Shown one piece after another: positions 55,201 to 64,000 of a stretch of 64,000 bases of DNA. The first letter of the stretch is position 1. Every line of letters starts with the position of its first letter. Under the pieces are notes generated by a model. It had not been told where the DNA came from. It saw only the letters and a program-made list of their open reading frames with translations, and searched no databases. The position numbers and the translations under genes are program-made. The DNA is from Parapristionchus giblindavisi (lineage: Eukaryota > Nematoda > Chromadorea > Rhabditida > Diplogasteridae), in assembly GCA_943737045.1 (NCBI GenBank), contig CALSFV010000654.1:1-64000 (forward strand), written 5' to 3'.

Positions 55201-58200
55201 CAGCATTACAGTTTGACATGAACTGAAGTGTAGATTATTCAGAATTTTTTGCTCGTTCACGTGGTATATGCTACGATAAGAGTCGATAATATATTAACTT
55301 GACACGAATTCTTTATTGCCAAAAAAGCATAATTCAATTTGGTTAATTCGGCTGAAGTGGCCGTTGTTCAACATGGGAACGTGCAAAATACTCAGAATTT
55401 TTTGCTCTTTCGTTTGGTATATGACACGCTGGGTGTAGCAGAAAAAAATTTCATTTCAGGTATTGTTTTGGTCTTATCAGAGTGAAAGCTACTTTTGTAC
55501 TTTTTGCATTGTGGAATCAACACAGCATTACAGTTTGACATGAACTGAAGTGTAGATTATTCAGAATTTTTTGCTCTTTCACGTGGTATATGCTACGATA
55601 AGATTCGATAATATATTAACTTGACACGAATTCTTTATTGCCAAAAAAGCATAATTCAATTTTGTTAATTCGGCTGAAGTGGCCGTTGTTCAACATGGGA
55701 ACGTGCAAAATACTCAGAATTTTTTGCTCTTTCGTTTGGTATATGACACGCTGGGTGTAGCAGAAAAAAATTTCATTTCAGGTATTGTTTTGGTCTTATC
55801 AGAGTGAAAGCTACTTTTGTACTTTTTGCATTGTGGAATCAACACAGCATTACAGTTTGACATGAACTGAAGTGTAGATTATTCAGAATTTTTTGCTCTT
55901 TCACGTGGTATATGCTACGATAAGATTCGATAATATATTAACTTGACACGAATTATTTATTGCCAAAAAAACATAATTCAATTTGGTTAATTCGGCTGAA
56001 GTGGCCGTTGTTCAACATGGGAACGTGCAAAATACTCAGAATTTTTTGCTCTTTCGTTTGGTATATGACACGCTGGGTGTAGCAGAAAAAAATTTCATTT
56101 CAGGTATTGTTTTGGTCTTATCAGAGTGAAAGCTACTTTTGTACTTTTTGCATTGTGGAATCAACACAGCATTACAGTTTGACATGAACTGAAGTGTAGA
56201 TTATTCAGAATTTTTTGCTCTTTCACGTGGTATGTGCTACGATAAGATTCGATAATATATTAACTTGACACGAATTCTTTATTGCCAAAAAAGCATAATT
56301 CAATATTGTTAATTCGGCTGAAGTGGCCGTTGTTCAACATGGGAACGTGCAAAATACTCAGAATTTTTTGCTCTTTCGTTTGGTATATGACACGCTGGGT
56401 GTAGCAGAAAATATTTCATTTCAGGTATTGTTTTGGTCTTATCAGAGTGAAAGCTACTTTTGTACTTTTTGCATTGTGGAATCAACACAGCATTACAGTT
56501 TGACATGAACTGAAGTGTAGATTATTCAGAATTTTTTGCTCTTTCACGTGGTATGTGCTACGATAAGATTCGATAATATATTAACTTGACACGAATTCTT
56601 TATTGCCAAAAAAGCATAATTCAATATTGTTAATTCGGCTGAAGTGGCCGTTGTTCAACATGGGAACGTGCAAAATACTCAGAATTTTTTGCTCTTTCGT
56701 TTGGTATATGACACGCTGGGTGTAGCAGAAAATATTTCATTTCAGGTATTGTTTTGGTCTTATCAGAGTGAAAGCTACTTTTGTACTTTTTGCATTGTGG
56801 AATCAACACAGCATTACAGTTTGACATGAACTGAAGTGTAGATTATTCAGAATTTTTTGCTCGTTCACGTGGTATATGCTACGATAAGAGTCGATAATAT
56901 ATTAACTTGACACGAATTCTTTATTGCCAAAAAAGCATAATTCAATTTGGTTAATTCGGCTGAAGTGGCCGTTGTTCAACATGGGAACGTGCAAAATACT
57001 CAGAATTTTTTGCTCTTTCGTTTGGTATATGACACGCTGGGTGTAGCAGAAAAAAATTTCATTTCAGGTATTGTTTTGGTCTTATCAGAGTGAAAGCTAC
57101 TTTTGTACTTTTTGCATTGTGGAATCAACACAGCATTACAGTTTGACATGAACTGAAGTGCAGATTGTTCAGAATTTTTTGCTCTTTCACGTGGTATATG
57201 CTACGATAAGATTCGATAATATATTAACTTGACACGAATTATTTATTGCCAAAAAAACATAATTCAATTTGGTTAATTCGGCTGAAGTGGCCGTTGTTCA
57301 ACATGGGAAAGTGCAAAATACTCAGAATTTTTTGCTCTTTCGTTTGGTATATGACACGCTGGGTGTAGCAGAAAAAAATTTCATTTCAGGTATTGTTTTG
57401 GTCTTATCAGAGTGAAAGCTACTTTTGTACTTTTTGCATTGTGGAATCAACACAGCATTACAGTTTGACATGAACTGAAGTGTAGATTATTCAGAATTTT
57501 TTGCTCTTTCACGTGGTATGTGCTACGATAAGATTCGATAATATATTAACTTGACACGAATTCTTTATTGCCAAAAAAGCATAATTCAATATTGTTAATT
57601 CGGCTGAAGTGGCCGTTGTTCAACATGGGAACGTGCACAATACTCAGAATTTTTTGCTCTTTCGTTTGGTATATGACACGCTGGGTGTAGCAGAAAATAT
57701 TTCATTTCAGGTATTGTTTTGGTCTTATCAGAGTGAAAGCTACTTTTGTACTTTTTGCATTGTGGAATCAACACAGCATTACAGTTTGACATGAACTGAA
57801 GTGTAGATTATTCAGAATTTTTTGCTCGTTCACGTGGTATATGCTACGATAAGAGTCGATAATATATTAACTTGACACGAATTCTTTATTGCCAAAAAAG
57901 CATAATTCAATTTGGTTAATTCGGCTGAAGTGGCCGTTGTTCAACATGGGAACGTGCAAAATACTCAGAATTTTTTGCTCTTTCGTTTGGTATATGACAC
58001 GCTGGGTGTAGCAGAAAAAAATTTCATTTCAGGTATTGTTTTGGTCTTATCAGAGTGAAAGCTACTTTTGTACTTTTTGCATTGTGGAATCAACACAGCA
58101 TTACAGTTTGACATGAACTGAAGTGTAGATTATTCAGAATTTTTTGCTCTTTCACGTGGTATGTGCTACGATAAGATTCGATAATATATTAACTTGACAC

Positions 58201-60785
58201 GAATTCTTTATTGCCAAAAAAGCATAATTCAATATTGTTAATTCGGCTGAAGTGGCCGTTGTTCAACATGGGAACGTGCAAAATACTCAGAATTTTTTGC
58301 TCTTTCGTTTGGTATATGACACGCTGGGTGTAGCAGAAAATATTTCATTTCAGGTATTGTTTTGGTCTTATCAGAGTGAAAGCTACTTTTGTACTTTTTG
58401 CATTGTGGAATCAACACAGCATTACAGTTTGACATGAACTGAAGTGTAGATTATTCAGAATTTTTTGCTCGTTCACGTGGTATATGCTACGATAAGAGTC
58501 GATAATATATTAACTTGACACGAATTCTTTATTGCCAAAAAAGCATAATTCAATTTGGTTAATTCGGCTGAAGTGGCCGTTGTTCAACATGGGAACGTGC
58601 AAAATACTCAGAATTTTTTGCTCTTTCGTTTGGTATATGACACGCTGGGTGTAGCAGAAAAAAATTTCATTTCAGGTATTGTTTTGGTCTTATCAGAGTG
58701 AAAGCTACTTTTGTACTTTTTGCATTGTGGAATCAACACAGCATTACAGTTTGACATGAACTGAAGTGTAGATTATTCAGAATTTTTTGCTCTTTCACGT
58801 GGTATATGCTACGATAAGATTCGATAATATATTAACTTGACACGAATTATTTATTGCCAAAAAAACATAATTCAATTTGGTTAATTCGGCTGAAGTGGCC
58901 GTTGTTCAACATGGGAAAGTGCAAAATACTCAGAATTTTTTGCTCTTTCGTTTGGTATATGACACGCTGGGTGTAGCAGAAAAAAATTTCATTTCAGGTA
59001 TTGTTTTGGTCTTATCAGAGTGAAAGCTACTTTTGTACTTTTTGCATTGTGGAATCAACACAGCATTACAGTTTGACATGAACTGAAGTGTAGATTATTC
59101 AGAATTTTTTGCTCTTTCACGTGGTATGTGCTACGATAAGATTCGATAATATATTAACTTGACACGAATTCTTTATTGCCAAAAAAGCATAATTCAATAT
59201 TGTTAATTCGGCTGAAGTGGCCGTTGTTCAACATGGGAACGTGCACAATACTCAGAATTTTTTGCTCTTTCGTTTGGTATATGACACGCTGGGTGTAGCA
59301 GAAAATATTTCATTTCAGGTATTGTTTTGGTCTTATCAGAGTGAAAGCTACTTTTGTACTTTTTGCATTGTGGAATCAACACAGCATTACAGTTTGACAT
59401 GAACTGAAGTGTAGATTATTCAGAATTTTTTGCTCGTTCACGTGGTATATGCTACGATAAGAGTCGATAATATATTAACTTGACACGAATTCTTTATTGC
59501 CAAAAAAGCATAATTCAATTTGGTTAATTCGGCTGAAGTGGCCGTTGTTCAACATGGGAACGTGCAAAATACTCAGAATTTTTTGCTCTTTCGTTTGGTA
59601 TATGACACGCTGGGTGTAGCAGAAAAAAATTTCATTTCAGGTATTGTTTTGGTCTTATCAGAGTGAAAGCTACTTTTGTACTTTTTGCATTGTGGAATCA
59701 ACACAGCATTACAGTTTGACATGAACTGAAGTGTAGATTATTCAGAATTTTTTGCTCGTTCACGTGGTATATGCTACGATAAGAGTCGATAATATATTAA
59801 CTTGACACGAATTCTTTATTGCCAAAAAAGCATAATTCAATTTGGTTAATTCGGCTGAAGTGGCCGTTGTTCAACATGGGAACGTGCAAAATACTCAGAA
59901 TTTTTTTGCTCTTTCGTTTGGTATATGACACGCTGGGTGTAGCAGAAAAAAATTTCATTTCAGGTATTGTTTTGGTCTTATCTGAGTGAAAGCTACTTTT
60001 GTACTTTTTGCATTGTGGAATCAACACAGCATTACAGTTTGACATGAACTGAAGTGTAGATTATTCAGAATTTTTTGCTCTTTCACGTGGTATATGCTAC
60101 GATAAGATTCGATAATATATTAACTTGACACGAATTCTTTATTGCCAAAAAAGCATAATTCAATTTGGTTAATTCGGCTGAAGTAGCCGTTGTTCAACAT
60201 GGGAACGTGCAAAATACTCAGAATTTTTTGCTCTTTCGTTTGGTATATGACACGCTGGGTGTAGCAGAAAAAAATTTCATTTCAGGTATTGTTTTGGTCT
60301 TATCAGAGTGAAAGCTACTTTTGTACTTTTTGCATTGTGGAATCAACACAGCATTACAGTTTGACATGAACTGAAGTGTAGATTATTCAGAATTTTTTGC
60401 TCGTTCACGTGGTATATGCTACGATAAGAGTCGATAATATATTAACTTGACACGAATTCTTTATTGCCAAAAAAGCATAATTCAATTTGGTTAATTCGGC
60501 TGAAGTGGCCGTTGTTCAACATGGGAACGTGCAAAATACTCAGAATTTTTTGCTCTTTCGTTTGGTATATGACACGCTGGGTGTAGCAGAAAAAAATTTC
60601 ATTTCAGGTATTGTTTTGGTCTTATCAGAGTGAACGCTACTTTTGTACTTTTTGCATTGTGGAATCAACACAGCATTACAGTTTGACATGAACTGAAGTG
60701 TAGATTATTCAGAATTTTTTGCTCTTTCACGTGGTATATGCTACGATAAGATTCGATAATATATTAACTTGACACGAATTATTTA
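43731..60785 (-). repeat. Thirteen type-C monomers that lack the EcoRI site
   Basis: GAATTC is changed to gaatta in the monomers near 43730, 45017, 46302, 47267, 48553, 50161, 51769, 53054, 54663, 55950, 57236, 58844 and 60776, and I saw this change nowhere else in the window. It is linked to acataattc (for gcataattc) about 20 bp away. Eleven of the thirteen also carry gggaaagtgc; the copies near 43730 and 55950 keep gggaacgtgc and look like an earlier form of the type. Six copies (near 44940, 46227, 47191, 48478, 52980 and 57170) are preceded by cagattgttc instead of tagattattc. Confidence 0.85.
55360..58446 (-). repeat. About 3.1-kb array block repeated 12220 bp upstream (copy 2)
   Basis: Second copy of the block at 43140-46226, with the same order of variant monomers, including the unusual A-A pair and the early type-C copy with gggaacgtgc. 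The left limit is set between about 55340, where caatttgg differs from caattttg at the matching place, and 55560. I saw no marker difference inside the block. Confidence 0.75.
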
Positions 60786-61083
60786 TTGCCAAAAAAACAT
60801 AATTCAATTTGGTTAATTCGGCTGAAGTGGCCGTTGTTCAACATGGGAAAGTGCAAAATACTCAGAATTTTTTGCTCTTTCGTTTGGTATATGACACGCT
60901 GGGTGTAGCAGAAAAAAATTTCATTTCAGGTATTGTTTTGGTCTTATCAGAGTGAAAGCTACTTTTGTACTTTTTGCATTGTGGAATCAACACAGCATTA
61001 CAGCTTGACATGAACTGAAGTGTAGATTATTCAGAATTGTTTGCTCTTTCACGTGGTATATGCTACGATAAGATTCGATAATA

Positions 61084-61085
61084 TA
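61084..61085. other. TA target-site duplication, left copy
   Basis: TA directly precedes the CAGT end of the element. The partner TA is at 62535-62536. The satellite at this place normally reads gataatatattaac, so a single TA was duplicated on insertion. Confidence 0.85.
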
Positions 61086-61719
61086 CAGTAGCGGTCATAA
61101 GTATTCGCCCAAAACTTTGCAATGTCATAACTTTTGACTCAAATGAGCAATCGGGCTCATGTTTTGGCAGAATACTATAGTACTAGTGTGCATCATATCC
61201 TACTCCCGTTGTTATGATTCGTCGTCGTATTATTGTGTAGCGATCCTGGATCCCCTCTGTATTTACGCGGCGATAATTATTTCCTCAGCGGGATTTTTCT
61301 GAGACTTGTTGTTAACAGTGTATGAACAACATTTAATGAGGAGTAGGATCCGCTATGCGATCCATTCGAGCTAATTCATTCCTTTGAGAAAATCGAATTT
61401 CCGACACCCCTGAAATTGAGCAAAAATGTCATAACTCTGTGTTCAGTGAATCTGCAGGCTGCAAACTTGGTAGAGATAATTGCCCATGAGTGATACAAAA
61501 CCTGGCCGAGTATGACCACGATCGGTTGAATTTTGAGAAATTTCGAAAATTTATTTTTCTCATTTTTCGAGGTACAGGAAGTTCCTGGTCTGATTAATTT
61601 CGATTCAGTTCAACAGTCAGATGTCTTCTATATATAGTATACGACAGTATACTATTGTTTCACGAAATTTCAAGTTCTTCGAGTGAAGTTATAATAGGAG
61701 AAAGTGGTCGAAAATTGTT
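61086..61719 (+). repeat. Left terminal inverted repeat, 634 bp
   Basis: It matches the reverse complement of 61899-62534 with about 19 differences counted by eye, roughly 97% identity, including one single-base indel near 61395. Identity is perfect over the outer 80 or so bases and mismatches become denser inwards. It contains a short internal inverted pair, atcctactcc (61197-61206) and ggagtaggat (61340-61349), and a 7-bp hairpin agtatac-gaca-gtatact (61636-61653). Confidence 0.9.
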
Positions 61720-61898
61720 AGGGCACGATTTTTTAAAGCCACCTAAAAAAATAAAATGAATTTTTGCAGGACTAAAAGAGTATCGATAGCCGTTATATTA
61801 TAGCTATAATCTTCACTCTTCACGATAATTGTCATGGCAAGGTTTCAGCCTAATCGGACAAATTATAAGCATTTTGAAAAAATCGCGAAAATAATTCG
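61720..61898. other. Central unpaired core of the transposon, 179 bp
   Basis: This short AT-rich stretch is the only part of the element not shared by both arms. It holds a 14-bp perfect palindrome attatagctataat at 61797-61810. No open frame or recognised motif is present. It may be the remnant of a deleted interior or simply the loop between the arms. Confidence 0.75.
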
Positions 61899-62534
61899 AA
61901 CAATTTTCGACATCCTTTCTCCAATTGTAACTTCACTCGAAGAACTTGGAATTTCGTGAAACAATAGTAAACTGTCGTCTACTATATATAGAAGACATCT
62001 GACTGTTGAACTGAATTGAAATTAATCCGACCAGGAACTTTCTGTACCTCGAAAAATGAGAAAAATAAATTTTCGAAATTTTTCAAAATTGAACCGATCG
62101 TGGTCATACTCCGCCAGGTTTTGTATCACTCATGGGCAACTATCTCTACCAAGTTTGCAGCCTGCAGATTCACTGAACACAGAGTTATGACATTTTTGCT
62201 CAATTTCAGGGGTGTCGGAAATTTCGATTTTCTCAAAGGAATGAATTAGCTCGAATGGATCGCATAGCGGATCCTACTCCTCATTAAATGTTGTTCATAC
62301 ACTGTTAACAACAAGTCTCAGAAAAATCCCGCTGAGGAAATAATTATCGCCGCGTAAATACAGAGGGGATCCAGGATCGCTACAAAATAATACGACGACG
62401 AATCATAACTACGGGAGTAGGATATGATGCACACTAGTACTATAGTATCCTGCCAAAACATGAGCCCGATTGCTCATTTGAGTCAAAAGTTATGACATTG
62501 CAAAGTTTTGGGCGAATACTTATGACCGCTACTG
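61899..62534 (-). repeat. Right terminal inverted repeat, 636 bp
   Basis: Inverted partner of 61086-61719, ending in ...gaccgctactg followed by the right TA. Its version of the inner hairpin is degraded (agtaaactgtcgtctact). A 77-codon open frame at 62016-62249 runs through it, but the corresponding left arm does not preserve the frame and the peptide shows no transposase signature (no DD[E/D] catalytic pattern, no helix-turn-helix). Confidence 0.9.
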
Positions 62535-62536
62535 TA
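62535..62536. other. TA target-site duplication, right copy
   Basis: TA directly follows the right end of the element; the satellite then continues as ttaacttgacacg in the expected phase. Confidence 0.85.
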
Positions 62537-64000
62537 TTAACTTGACACGAATTCTTTATTGCCAAAAAAGCATAATTCAATTTGGTTAATTCGGCTGAAG
62601 TGGCCGTTGTTCAACATGGGAACGTGCAAAATACTCAGAATTTTTTGCTCTTTCGTTTGGTATATGACACGCTGGGTGTAGCAGAAAATATTTCATTTCA
62701 GGTATTGTTTTGGTCTTATCAGAGTGAAAGCTACTTTTGTACTTTTTGCATTGTGGAATCAACACAGCATTACAGTTTGACATGAACTGAAGTGTAGATT
62801 ATTCAGAATTTTTTGCTCTTTCACGTGGTATATGCTACGATAAGATTCGATAATATATTAACTTGACACGAATTCTTTATTGCCAAAAAAGCATAATTCA
62901 ATTTGGTTAATTCGGCTGAAGTGGCCGTTGTTCAACATGGGAACGTGCAAAATACTCAGAATTTTTTGCTCTTTCGTTTGGTATATGACACGCTGGGTGT
63001 AGCAGAAAATATTTCATTTCAGGTATTGTTTTGGTCTTATCAGAGTGAAAGCTACTTTTGTACTTTTTGCATTGTGGAATCAACACAGCATTACAGTTTG
63101 ACATGAACTGAAGTGTAGATTATTCAGAATTTTTTGCTCGTTCACGTGGTATATGCTACGATAAGAGTCGATAATATATTAACTTGACACGAATTCTTTA
63201 TTGCCAAAAAAGCATAATTCAATTTGGTTAATTCGGCTGAAGTGGCCGTTGTTCAACATGGGAACGTGCAAAATACTCAGAATTTTTTGCTCTTTCGTTT
63301 GGTATATGACACGCTGGGTGTAGCAGAAAAAAATTTCATTTCAGGTATTGTTTTGGTCTTATCAGAGTGAAAGCTACTTTTGTACTTTTTGAATTGTGGA
63401 ATCAACACAGCATTACAGTTTGACATGAACTGAAGTGTAGATTATTCAGAATTTTTTGCTCGTTCACGTGGTATATGCTACGATAAGAGTCGATAATATA
63501 TTAACTTGACACGAATTCTTTATTGCCAAAAAAGCATAATTCAATTTGGTTAATTCGGCTGAAGTGGCCGTTGTTCAACATGGGAACGTGCAAAATACTC
63601 AGAATTTTTTGCTCTTTCGTTTGGTATATGACACGCTGGGTGTAGCAGAAAATATTTCATTTCAGGTATTGTTTTGGTCTTATCAGAGTGAAAGCTACTT
63701 TTGTACTTTTTGCATTGTGGAATCAACACAGCATTACAGTTTGACATGAACTGAAGTGTAGATTATTCAGAATTTTTTGCTCGTTCACGTGGTATATGCT
63801 ACGATAAGAGTCGATAATATATTAACTTGACACGAATTCTTTATTGCCAAAAAAGCATAATTCAATTTGGTTAATTCGGCTGAAGTGGCCGTTGTTCAAC
63901 ATGGGAACGTGCAAAATACTCAGAATTTTTTGCTCTTTCGTTTGGTATATGACACGCTGGGTGTAGCAGAAAAAAATTTAATTTCAGGTATTGTTTTGGT
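62537..64000 (-). repeat. Satellite array resumes beyond the transposon, about 4.5 monomers
   Basis: The interrupted monomer continues in phase and the array runs to the window edge. Copies with the gaaaatattt length variant occur near 62686, 63007 and 63650, and B-type gctcgttcac junctions near 63137, 63459 and 63780. The presence of B-type copies on both sides shows that the transposon entered an array that already had this higher-order domain. A private change, tttttgaattgtgg for tttttgcattgtgg, is near 63390. Confidence 0.95.

Larger units (their letters stand above)
15562..61085 (-). repeat. Tandem satellite array, right arm, about 141 monomers of 321-322 bp
   Basis: Same satellite as the left arm in opposite orientation, running without interruption from the joint to the transposon. 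The monomer phase marker cacgtggtata recurs every 321-322 bp. The first 15.6 kb (to 31140) mirror the left arm; the rest is not mirrored in this window. Beyond 23.6 kb sequence quality looks good and variant monomers form ordered higher-order units. Almost every copy keeps one GAATTC and one CACGTG. No other sequence is embedded before 61086. Confidence 0.97.
43340..61085 (-). repeat. Higher-order repeat domain built from monomer types A, B, C and D
   Basis: Four monomer types alternate here. A has tatgtgc, caatattgttaat and gaaaatattt. B has gctcgttcac and gagtcg. C has gaattattt, acataattc after a 7-A run, and gggaaagtgc. D resembles A but has gtgcacaat. Successive D copies start at about 45375, 46661, 47626, 48912, 50520, 52128, 53414, 55022, 57595 and 59203, giving spacings of 1286, 965, 1286, 1608, 1608, 1286, 1608, 2573 and 1608 bp. 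The units read as D-B-A-C, D-B-C and D-B-A-B-C. B-type junctions first appear near 44640 and continue past the transposon to 63780. The variable unit length suggests ongoing unequal exchange within the domain. Confidence 0.85.
61086..62534. mobile_element. Non-autonomous Tc1/mariner-like element with very long inverted repeats
   Basis: This 1449-bp insert interrupts a satellite monomer. Its ends are perfect inverted copies beginning cagtagcggtcataagtatt, and it is bounded by TA on both sides; removing the element and one TA restores the normal satellite phrase gataatatattaac. TA target duplication and a CAGT end are typical of Tc1/mariner DNA transposons. No transposase frame is present: the longest open frame is 77 codons (62016-62249) and lies inside the right repeat. 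About 88% of the element is the two inverted arms, so it is a fold-back or long-inverted-repeat MITE that would have to be mobilised by a transposase encoded elsewhere. Superfamily assignment rests on the ends and the target site only. Confidence 0.88.

Noticed and set aside
1..61085. CRISPR array
   Set aside because: The repeats are 322 bp, contiguous, and have no unique spacers or cas genes; this is a eukaryotic-type satellite.
61660..61960. LTR retrotransposon or LINE insertion in place of a DNA transposon
   Set aside because: The repeats are inverted rather than direct, the target duplication is TA only, and no poly-A tail, primer-binding site or reverse-transcriptase frame is present.
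62016..62249. 77-codon frame inside the transposon as a transposase fragment
   Set aside because: It lies wholly in the right inverted arm, is not preserved in the left arm, and shows no DD[E/D] pattern or helix-turn-helix.

Overview
The window is almost entirely one AT-rich tandem satellite DNA with a 322-bp monomer (and a 321-bp variant). About 194 monomers cover 62.5 of the 64.0 kb. I see no credible protein-coding gene, rRNA, tRNA, CRISPR array or bacterial-style operon. A megabase-style satellite array carrying higher-order repeats, interrupted by a TA-flanked DNA transposon of Tc1/mariner type, points to a eukaryotic, probably invertebrate (perhaps insect) heterochromatic or pericentromeric region. 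I do not recognise the satellite family, so the species is not identified.

Layout. (1) 1-15561: about 48 monomers, here called plus orientation (reading ...tataccacgtg...). (2) 15562: an abrupt switch to the opposite orientation at a hairpin-like joint. (3) 15562-61085: about 141 monomers in minus orientation. (4) 61086-62534: a 1449-bp non-autonomous element made of two 634/636-bp terminal inverted repeats around a 179-bp centre, flanked by a TA duplication. (5) 62535-64000: the satellite resumes in minus orientation.

The two sides of the switch are not just the same repeat in opposite directions. The whole of 1-15561 is the reverse complement of 15562-31140, including rare variants seen in only one monomer per arm. 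The joint is exactly what 3'-end snap-back on a TAC-AAAA-GTA hairpin would give. Single-base indels, mostly in homopolymers, are dense for about 8 kb on both sides of the joint, differ between the arms, and almost vanish after 23.6 kb. The simplest reading is a fold-back chimeric long read built into the assembly, making the first 15.6 kb a duplicate. A real, very young giant palindrome is the alternative.

From 23.6 kb the array is clean enough to show higher-order structure: tandem 6-mers (1932 bp), dimers (643 bp), 5-mers (about 1610 bp) and 4-mers (1287 bp). From about 43 to 61 kb there is a domain built from four diagnostic monomer types (called A-D here) in 3-, 4- and 5-monomer units, including a roughly 3.1-kb block repeated 12220 bp away. 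One type in this domain has lost the EcoRI site present in nearly all other monomers. Each monomer also holds two related half-units, suggesting descent from a shorter repeat of about 160 bp.
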